DNA of 45,899 nt. It comes from Bacteroidota bacterium. GTDB taxonomy: Bacteria; Bacteroidota; Bacteroidia; Chitinophagales; Chitinophagaceae. Both the position numbers and the translations under genes were made by a program. Location: assembly GCA_018266775.1 (NCBI GenBank), contig JAFDZS010000013.1, positions 1-45,899 of the forward strand, given 5' to 3'. Position 1 is the stretch's first letter. Every line of letters starts with the position of its first letter. Positions 28,177-33,952 of this stretch are shown in pieces. Under the pieces are notes generated by a model. The model ran no database searches. It saw only the letters and a program-made list of their open reading frames with translations, and was not told where the DNA came from.

Positions 28177-29812
28177 TTATTTTAAAAAATTTATCTCAAC
28201 TGATGTTCAAAAGGGTAATGCAAATTTTGAAGTTTGGTCTTATACCCGTGTAAGCTCAAAAGAACAATTTGAACATAATTCAAGTGTAGAAAGGCAAAAA
28301 GAGGCAAACCGTGCCTTTGCCGCAACGGGTGGATTCACAATAGTAAAAGAATTTGGAGGCACTTACGAAAGTGCTAAATCAGATTTTACCAGGAAAGAAT
28401 TTACCAGATTAATAGAAGAGGTTGAGAAAAGTAAAAGGAAACCCTACGCAATATTGGTGTATAAGATGAGTCGCTTTTCGAGATCGGGAGGTAATGCAAT
28501 CGGATTAGTAAGCCGTCTTGTAGATGAATTAAAAGTGCATTTAATTGAAGTAAGTACTGGTCAAAACTCGACAACAGAAAGAGGAAAAGCTGCAATTTGG
28601 GAAAGCCTGTTTCATGCTTTTAAAGAAAACATGGAAAGAAAGGAAATTATTATTCCAAGCATGACGGCATTTGTAAAGGAAGGTAATTGGTTTTCAAAAG
28701 CACCGATTGGTTATGATCATTATGGCCCAAGAGTAAAAGATGGAAAATTTCTTAAGCAAAAACAAAAGATCGTTGTCAACGAAACAGGAAAGATTTTGCA
28801 GGAAGCGTGGCAATGGAAATTATCAGGCTTGTACAGTGATGTGCAAATTCTTGCCAAATTAAATACCAGGGGTGTTATATTAGATGCAAAAAAGATCAGT
28901 TCCATGTGGCGTAACCCATTTTATTGTGGAGTGAATAAAAATAAATTGGCAGGTGAACCTGTCAAAGGAAAATGGGAACCACTTATTTCCATCAACGACT
29001 TCATGAAAGTGCAGGAATTATTGGAAAAAAATCCTTCCGGTTACCAGCATAAAAAGGAAGTGGATGAAAGACCCCTGACAAGGTTATTGCGTTGTGATTC
29101 CTGTGATAGTTTCATGGTGGGCTATAGGAATAATCAAAAGAACCTCCATTATTACAGGTGCTTAAAATGTAATGGGGTTAGTCTTTCAGCTAAACCAAGA
29201 CCAAAAACAAAAAAGAAAGATGCGGAGCAGTTGTTTATTGAATTGCTCCAGCGGTATCAGGTCTCAGATTCAATAAGACCTTTAATAGAGTTGCAACTAA
29301 CAAAATTGTTTTACCATTACAACAGCAGTACTATGGAATCAGATAGACAAATAGAAAATCAATATTCGACGGTTCAGGAACAATTAAAACAACTAAAAAT
29401 AAGGTACGGGATTGGGCAGATTGATAAAGAAACTTATGAGGTCACACTGGAGCATTTGAACGAAAAACTGCTCGAAATCAGCAAAGAATTGAACAACGGA
29501 AAAGTCAAAATATCTAACCTGGAAGAATTGCTTTCCAAATCATTAAAAAAGCTTGAAAACCTCAGTAAAATATGGGGGTCCAGCGATCTTGAACAAAAGC
29601 GTTCAATGCATAAAACACTGTTTCCTGAAGGGATTTTCTTTAATGCTCAAAAACACGAATATCTAACCAGGAAAACAAATCAGTTTATTGAGTTAGTAGC
29701 TTCTATTTCATCTTGTTATGAGGCAAATAAAAAAGGGAGTTTTCAAAATTTTATTGAAAACTCCCGTCCTGTACCGGAGAGCAGACTTGAACTGCCGACC
29801 TTCGGGTTATGA
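28163..29812 (+). CDS. Large serine recombinase, 3' end inside tRNA-Met
   Basis: 549 aa from ATG 28163. The N-terminal resolvase domain holds YTRVSSKEQ with the catalytic serine at position 31, and VYKMSRFSRSGGNAIGLVSR. The recombinase domain includes PIGYDHYGPRVKDGKF and AKLNTRGVILDAKKIS. A zinc ribbon follows (CDSC near residue 311 and CLKC near 333), then a coiled coil (about residues 390-470). This is the integrase type of integrative elements. The C-terminus is odd: the last ~25 codons read through the tRNA's terminator hairpin and into the tRNA gene, giving SRPVPESRLELPTFGL, and the TGA stop overlaps the anticodon. The enzyme therefore marks the right end of an element integrated at this tRNA. 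The true ancestral C-terminus may have differed. Confidence 0.92.
   Translation: MGQLDYFKKFISTDVQKGNANFEVWSYTRVSSKEQFEHNSSVERQKEANRAFAATGGFTIVKEFGGTYESAKSDFTRKEFTRLIEEVEKSKRKPYAILVYKMSRFSRSGGNAIGLVSRLVDELKVHLIEVSTGQNSTTERGKAAIWESLFHAFKENMERKEIIIPSMTAFVKEGNWFSKAPIGYDHYGPRVKDGKFLKQKQKIVVNETGKILQEAWQWKLSGLYSDVQILAKLNTRGVILDAKKISSMWRNPFYCGVNKNKLAGEPVKGKWEPLISINDFMKVQELLEKNPSGYQHKKEVDERPLTRLLRCDSCDSFMVGYRNNQKNLHYYRCLKCNGVSLSAKPRPKTKKKDAEQLFIELLQRYQVSDSIRPLIELQLTKLFYHYNSSTMESDRQIENQYSTVQEQLKQLKIRYGIGQIDKETYEVTLEHLNEKLLEISKELNNGKVKISNLEELLSKSLKKLENLSKIWGSSDLEQKRSMHKTLFPEGIFFNAQKHEYLTRKTNQFIELVASISSCYEANKKGSFQNFIENSRPVPESRLELPTFGL
29729..29765 (-). terminator. Intrinsic terminator of tRNA-Met
   Basis: On the minus strand a 12-bp perfect stem (arms at 29754-29765 and 29735-29746, GGGAGTTTTCAA and complement) with a 7-nt loop is followed by six T (29734-29729). 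It begins 7 nt after the tRNA 3' end. It lies inside the recombinase reading frame. Confidence 0.85.
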
Positions 29813-29845
29813 ATCCGATGCTCTAACCAGCTGAGCTACCCCGGC
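29772..29845 (-). tRNA. tRNA with CAT anticodon (Met, possibly Ile2)
   Basis: 74 nt; cloverleaf read by eye. Acceptor GCCGGGG pairs with CTCCGGT (two G-U). D arm GCTC/GAGC; anticodon loop TTCATAA with CAT complementary to 29809-29811; T arm GGCAG/CTGCT with loop TTCAAGT. CCA is not encoded. The anticodon stem TCGGA/CCCGA has one A-C mismatch next to the loop. The 1-72 pair and D arm argue for elongator rather than initiator; a tRNA-Ile2 with modified C34 cannot be excluded. The 3' half overlaps the recombinase gene on the other strand. Confidence 0.93.
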
Positions 29846-29862
29846 ATCCCGTTTTCGGGCTG

Positions 29863-29870
29863 CAAATATA
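29863..29870 (-). promoter_or_regulatory. -7 promoter box for tRNA-Met
   Basis: TATATTTG on the minus strand fits TAnnTTTG and lies 18 bp before the tRNA 5' end. No clear TTTG at -33. Confidence 0.5.
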
Positions 29871-29895
29871 GGCGATTTTGACTAAAGGGAGAGCG

Positions 29896-31986
29896 CTAAT
29901 GGCTTAAAAGTTCTTGTAACCGCTGCAAAACCTTCTCTGCATTCGGAAGCATGGCCTGTTCCAATGCCACATTCATAGGCACAGCAGGCACATTCAGCGC
30001 ACCCAATACTTCCACCGGTGCATCCAAATACTGAAAACAGGTTTTACTGATGCGCCCTGCCAGCGCTTCTGCAAAAGAGTTATTTTGCTGTTCTTCTGTA
30101 AGCACCAAACACTTGCCATGCTTTTTTACGGTTTCAAATACCAACGCTTCATCCAGCGGAAAAAGGCAGCGCAGGTCCACCACTTCCACCCGGCCGCTCA
30201 ATGTTTTTGCAGCAGCTTTTGCCCAATACACCCCCATGCCATAAGTTATCACACAACAGCTTTCACCGTTTTTAATATGGTCTTCGCTGGCAGGTAAAAC
30301 CAACCGCGCCTTACCCAATGGAATGATATAATCTGCATCGGGCTCTATTGTTTTGGCGTCTTCAGTGCCGGGCACTTTGCTCCAGTATAAACCTTTATGC
30401 TCCAGCATCACTACAGGATTAGGATCCAGGAAGGCCGCTTTCATCAATCCTTTCATATCAGCCGCATTGGAGGGATACACTACTTTAATGCCTTTAATAG
30501 TTAACAAAGTGGATTCCACCGAACCACTGTGATAGGGGCCACCACCACCATACGCACCAACAGGCACACGAATTACAGTTTGTACCGGAAATTTGCCGCA
30601 GCTTAAATAACAGCTCTTGCTCAACTCCGTTACTAATTGATTAAACCCCGGATAGATATAATCTGCAAATTGCACTTCCACTATGGGTTTCAAGCCAACA
30701 GCACTCATCCCTGCCGTACTGCCGATGATATACGCCTCCTGTATAGCGGTGTTGAATACACGATGATCGCCAAACTGTTCAGCCAGTGTGGCTGCTTCAC
30801 GAAACACGCCTCCCAGCCTGCGGCCCACATCCTGCCCATACAATACAGCTTCAGGATATTGTTCCATAATCTCCCGTATGGCAAATAATCCTGCATCCAC
30901 CATTAATATTTTTTCATTTCCTGCGGGGCAGCGTTCGCCTTTTTCAGTGGTTACCGGTGTGGGTGCAAAAACAAAATCGGTAATGGTGTAAGGGTCTGGC
31001 TCAGGAGCTGCGGTTGCTGCGGCAAAATCTTTTGCTACGTCTTCTGCTGCTGCTGAAGCTATGCGCTGCAGTTCCATTTCTGTAATACCCAAGTCGAGTA
31101 GCCGTTGCCGTAATTTTGGCCCCGGGTCGTCCGCTGCGTGTTTCGCCAGGTCTTCTTCGGTACGGTAAAATTCTTTTCTTACACCACTGGTATGATGGCC
31201 CAGCAAAGGTACTTTTGCGTGCACTAAAAAGGGGTGCCTTTCCCTGCGCACTTCCTCCACCACATTTTTCATCACTTCATAGCTTTGAAAAAAATCGCTG
31301 CCGTCAATACTGATGCGGCTGATATTACGCAAGCCTTTCACCATTTCACTGGCATTCGTGGTACGGGCTTCGTCTGCAGTAACGCTGATGCCCCAGTTAT
31401 TATCCTGCACTAAATAGATAATGGGCAATTGATGCAACGCGGCAAACTGGAAAGCTTCACTCACTTCACCTTCTGTTACGGAGGCATCGCCTAATGAACA
31501 AATAACAACAGGACGATGGACAACAGACGACAGAAAAGAGTGTTGGTTGTTTGTCACCTGTTGTCCATCGTCCGCTATCCGTTCCCTGTATTTTATCCCC
31601 TGTGCCACACCTGTTGTGGGTATCGCCTGCATGCCGGTGGCACTGCTTTGATGAATGATGGTGGGCTTGTCATTGCCCCGGTAATTGGGGTGCGAATAAT
31701 ATTCCCTGCCGCCGGTAAAAATATCATTGCCTTTGGCAAGCAATTGCAACATTAATTGATAAGGCGTAAAACCCAGCCCCAGTAACATGCTTTCATCCCG
31801 GTAGTAAGGGCTTACATAATCGCACGGAAGCAGTTGAAACGCTGTGGCTAATTGAATGGCCTCATGCCCGCGTGAAGTGGAGTGCACATATTTACAAACA
31901 GGGCGGTTTTGTTCATAAGTCCCGGCCATTGTTTTGGCCGTGCACATCAGTTGATATGCTTTTAATAAGGTTTCTGTTGCAATCAT
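29896..31986 (-). CDS. Fused E1 alpha/beta thiamine-dependent 2-oxoacid dehydrogenase
   Basis: 696 aa from ATG 31986; the frame can be extended to 32055 but that start lies inside the preceding terminator. E1 alpha and beta are joined in one chain. The alpha half has the TPP motif GDASVTEG...QDNNWGIS; the beta half has LYGQDVGRRLGGVF, QEAYIIGSTAGMSAVGLKPI and PVGAYGGGGPYHSGSVES. It decarboxylates a 2-oxoacid (branched-chain or pyruvate type) and passes the acyl group to a lipoyl E2. No E2 or E3 gene is adjacent. About 20 residues (139-159, ADDGQQV...SSVVHRP) just before the GDASVTEG strand are encoded by an inserted inverted repeat and look foreign to the family. TACTTTTG four bases before the ATG may be its promoter. 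Confidence 0.92.
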   Translation of the reverse strand: MIATETLLKAYQLMCTAKTMAGTYEQNRPVCKYVHSTSRGHEAIQLATAFQLLPCDYVSPYYRDESMLLGLGFTPYQLMLQLLAKGNDIFTGGREYYSHPNYRGNDKPTIIHQSSATGMQAIPTTGVAQGIKYRERIADDGQQVTNNQHSFLSSVVHRPVVICSLGDASVTEGEVSEAFQFAALHQLPIIYLVQDNNWGISVTADEARTTNASEMVKGLRNISRISIDGSDFFQSYEVMKNVVEEVRRERHPFLVHAKVPLLGHHTSGVRKEFYRTEEDLAKHAADDPGPKLRQRLLDLGITEMELQRIASAAAEDVAKDFAAATAAPEPDPYTITDFVFAPTPVTTEKGERCPAGNEKILMVDAGLFAIREIMEQYPEAVLYGQDVGRRLGGVFREAATLAEQFGDHRVFNTAIQEAYIIGSTAGMSAVGLKPIVEVQFADYIYPGFNQLVTELSKSCYLSCGKFPVQTVIRVPVGAYGGGGPYHSGSVESTLLTIKGIKVVYPSNAADMKGLMKAAFLDPNPVVMLEHKGLYWSKVPGTEDAKTIEPDADYIIPLGKARLVLPASEDHIKNGESCCVITYGMGVYWAKAAAKTLSGRVEVVDLRCLFPLDEALVFETVKKHGKCLVLTEEQQNNSFAEALAGRISKTCFQYLDAPVEVLGALNVPAVPMNVALEQAMLPNAEKVLQRLQELLSH
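31511..31573. repeat. Inverted-repeat insert within the E1 coding sequence
   Basis: Perfect 16-bp arms GGACGATGGACAACAG (31511-31526) and CTGTTGTCCATCGTCC (31558-31573), with partial pairing inward (GACA). It is 63 bp, a multiple of three, and read in frame as extra residues. The GGACGATGGACAA word is of the kind found as dispersed intergenic repeats in Chitinophagaceae (from memory). Confidence 0.8.
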
Positions 31987-31990
31987 TGCC

Positions 31991-31998
31991 CAAAAGTA
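31991..31998 (-). promoter_or_regulatory. -7 box directly before the E1 start
   Basis: TACTTTTG on the minus strand fits TAnnTTTG and ends 4 nt before ATG 31986, so transcription would begin at or close to the start codon. It lies just after the FAH-gene terminator. No -33 TTTG found. Confidence 0.45.
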
Positions 31999-32023
31999 AA
32001 TGATTAATGGGGGAAAAAGATAA

Positions 32024-32048
32024 GGGGTTGTCTTTATCAGACAACCCC
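32024..32048 (-). terminator. Intrinsic terminator after the FAH-family gene
   Basis: GGGGTTGTCT (32024-32033) pairs with AGACAACCCC (32039-32048) over a 5-nt loop. On the minus strand it is followed by TTATCTTTTT. It separates the FAH-family gene from the E1 gene. Confidence 0.8.
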
Positions 32049-32073
32049 GCTTCAATGAATTATTACGATGCAG

Positions 32074-32685
32074 TTATTTTACTTCTACCGTAAGTAAATT
32101 ATCTTTTTCAAGATATGCTTCCAGTACATCGCCTACTACACACTCTCCCACGCCGGCAGGTGTTCCGGTAAAGATCAGGTCGCCGATGTTGAGTGAAAAG
32201 TAATTGGATATATGTGCTATCAATGAATCGAAACTGAAAATCATATTGCCGGAATTACCTTCCTGCACTTTTTCTTTGTTTTTATAAAAAGAGAAGTTGA
32301 TGTTTTTCCTGTTTAATGCAGGGGTAACATCAATGAATTTACCCACCGCAGCCGAGTTATCGAATGCTTTGGCTTTTTCCCAGGGTAAACCTTTTTTCTT
32401 CAGTTCATCCTGTATATCTCTTGCCGTAAAATCAATACCCACTGTTACCCCGTTGTAATAGTTAGCGGCATGCCTTTCCTGTATATATTTGCCATTTTTG
32501 CAAACACGCAGCACCAACTCACATTCATAATGCAATTCGTTGCTGAACTCGGGGTAATAAAAAGGCGTATGACTTTGCAGCAATGCGCTCTTCGGTTTCA
32601 TAAATATTACCGGTTCGTCTGGTATGTCGTTGCCAAGCTCTTTGGCATGATCCGCATAATTGCGGCCTACACAAATTATTTTCAT
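32074..32685 (-). CDS. Fumarylacetoacetate hydrolase-family protein
   Basis: 203 aa from ATG 32685, the length of single-domain FAH enzymes (FAHD1-like). Metal ligands of the family are visible: E54 and E56 in HYECELVLRV and D85 in VGIDFTARDIQ. The conserved end FTGTPAGVGECVVGDVLEAY is present. Members hydrolyse or decarboxylate acylpyruvates or oxaloacetate, or isomerise catabolic oxo-acids; substrate cannot be read from sequence. It is followed by a strong terminator and preceded by a 92-bp gap to pth, also on minus. No neighbour points clearly to one pathway, although the aromatic-catabolism genes at 42.8-45.9 kb are in the same genome. Confidence 0.9.
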   Translation of the reverse strand: MKIICVGRNYADHAKELGNDIPDEPVIFMKPKSALLQSHTPFYYPEFSNELHYECELVLRVCKNGKYIQERHAANYYNGVTVGIDFTARDIQDELKKKGLPWEKAKAFDNSAAVGKFIDVTPALNRKNINFSFYKNKEKVQEGNSGNMIFSFDSLIAHISNYFSLNIGDLIFTGTPAGVGECVVGDVLEAYLEKDNLLTVEVK

Positions 32686-32777
32686 TTAGTGCTTTTTTAG
32701 AGGGGCCAGGTTTCAGGAGCGAATATATGCAAATAGCATATAAAAAACAACAATGTGTAACAATGACACCGGAAGGA

Positions 32778-33353
32778 TTATTCTACCGAAATATTATTAA
32801 ATGCATTCATGGCATTATTGATTCCATTTGCAATAAAACTTTCTATAATATCAACACAAAGAGCAATCTTTTTCAATACCAGCGGCTCTTCTGCCTTATT
32901 CCATTTTCCCAATACAAAATCGGCCTGCATTCCTTTCGGATAATTATTACCGATGCCAAAACGCAGTTTGGGATATTGATCGGTACCCAGCATTTCCTGT
33001 ATACTTTTTAAGCCATTGTGCCCCCCCGCACTGCCTCCCGGCCGCAGCCGCACTTTTTCTATCGGCAATGCCACTTCATCTAAAATGGTAAGCGAATGGT
33101 CCAGGGCAATCTTTTCTTTATCTACCCAATACTTAACCGCTTTGCCGCTTAAATTCATATACGTGGTGGGGCAAATACAAACCACCTGCTTACCCCTGTA
33201 CTTTATTTCTGCCACATAGGCCAACCGGCCGTTGATAAAATCGCCGCCGTGTTTTTTTACAAAGGCATGCACTACATCAAACCCTATATTGTGCCGGGTG
33301 TTGGCATATTCACTGCCGATATTGCCGAGGCCGGTGATGAGGAATTTAGACAT
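32778..33353 (-). CDS. pth: Peptidyl-tRNA hydrolase
   Basis: 191 aa, normal length. The signature GLGNIGSEYANTRHNIGF carries N11 and the catalytic base H21; N67 (TTYMNLSG), D92 (LDEVALP) and N113 (GSAGGHNGLKSI) complete the active site. The enzyme frees tRNA from peptides released prematurely from ribosomes. The only deviation is Ile in place of Pro in GLGNPG. ATG at 33353. The heptamer repeats at 33361 begin 7 bp upstream of its start, inside what should be its promoter or leader. Confidence 0.96.
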   Translation of the reverse strand: MSKFLITGLGNIGSEYANTRHNIGFDVVHAFVKKHGGDFINGRLAYVAEIKYRGKQVVCICPTTYMNLSGKAVKYWVDKEKIALDHSLTILDEVALPIEKVRLRPGGSAGGHNGLKSIQEMLGTDQYPKLRFGIGNNYPKGMQADFVLGKWNKAEEPLVLKKIALCVDIIESFIANGINNAMNAFNNISVE

Positions 33354-33360
33354 GGTAAGT

Positions 33361-33388
33361 CGTGAATCGTGAGTCGTGAATTGCGAGT
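33361..33388. repeat. Heptamer repeats, short inverted copy
   Basis: CGTGAAT, CGTGAGT, CGTGAAT and a degenerate TGCGAGT follow directly. They are the reverse complement of the ATTCACG units at 33844-33948 and lie on the other side of the four-helix-bundle gene. Confidence 0.75.
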
Positions 33389-33425
33389 AATAAATCTTTA
33401 AAGTCTCTATGCTGCATTGGTGACT

Positions 33426-33791
33426 TTAATTTTCCTTTTGGTAAACAATCATTTTACTAAGCATTTGAAAAGTCTTTACCATTAAAACACCTGCTGCATC
33501 AATCTCTTCTTTTTTGAAATAACCGAGTTCAACTGCGATATCAAAAATAGTGTCAATTTCAATTAATGACCCCCTGGATATTTCAAAAAACCTTCTCCGT
33601 TCAATTGCGGATTTTCTTGAGCTTCCTTCTGCAATATTTAACTGCACGGAAAGCGCTGCACGCCTTAACTGCCGGGTCATATTAAACTTTTCATCCTGAG
33701 GCAGCAGTTTCGATATCTTATAGCACGACAAAACAAAATTTTTTCCAACAACAAACACATCAAGTTTGGTGTGAGCTAAATTTAAAAACAT
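33426..33791 (-). CDS. Four-helix-bundle protein (S23/IVP family)
   Basis: 121 aa from ATG 33791. The family's four helices are visible: LDVFVVGKNFVLSCYKISKL, the second with MTRQLRRAALSVQLNIAEGS, then RKSAIERRRFFEISRGSLIE and a final amphipathic helix. The RRAALSVQLNIAEGSSR motif is characteristic of proteins encoded by 23S rRNA intervening sequences and their free-standing relatives (and the DGR Avd proteins are structurally related). Function is unknown; binding of nucleic acid is proposed for relatives. No reverse transcriptase or template repeat is nearby, so this is not a DGR. Heptamer repeats in opposite orientations flank the gene on both sides, between pth and ftsK, which suggests an inserted unit. 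Confidence 0.9.
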   Translation of the reverse strand: MFLNLAHTKLDVFVVGKNFVLSCYKISKLLPQDEKFNMTRQLRRAALSVQLNIAEGSSRKSAIERRRFFEISRGSLIEIDTIFDIAVELGYFKKEEIDAAGVLMVKTFQMLSKMIVYQKEN

Positions 33792-33843
33792 AGCGTTTAT
33801 CAGGGGTTAGCATTATTTAAAAATCAATTTATTTGTAATAATA

Positions 33844-33948
33844 ATTCACGATTCACGCTTCACGATTCACGCTTCACGATTCACGCTTCACGATTCACGC
33901 TTCACGATTCACGCTTCACGCTTCACGATTCACGATTCACGATTCACG
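33844..33948. repeat. 15-unit tandem heptamer array (ATTCACG/CTTCACG)
   Basis: Fifteen uninterrupted 7-bp units; with a = ATTCACG and c = CTTCACG the order is a a c a c a c a c a c c a a a. It starts 53 bp upstream of the four-helix gene and ends 4 bp from the ftsK stop codon. It is not CRISPR: there are no spacers. Copy number is expected to vary between strains. Confidence 0.95.
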
Positions 33949-33952
33949 ATTC

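Noticed and set aside
33426..33791. Avd of a diversity-generating retroelement
   Set aside because: No reverse transcriptase, template or variable repeat in the window.
33844..33948. CRISPR-like repeat array
   Set aside because: Units are contiguous 7-mers with no spacers and no cas genes nearby.
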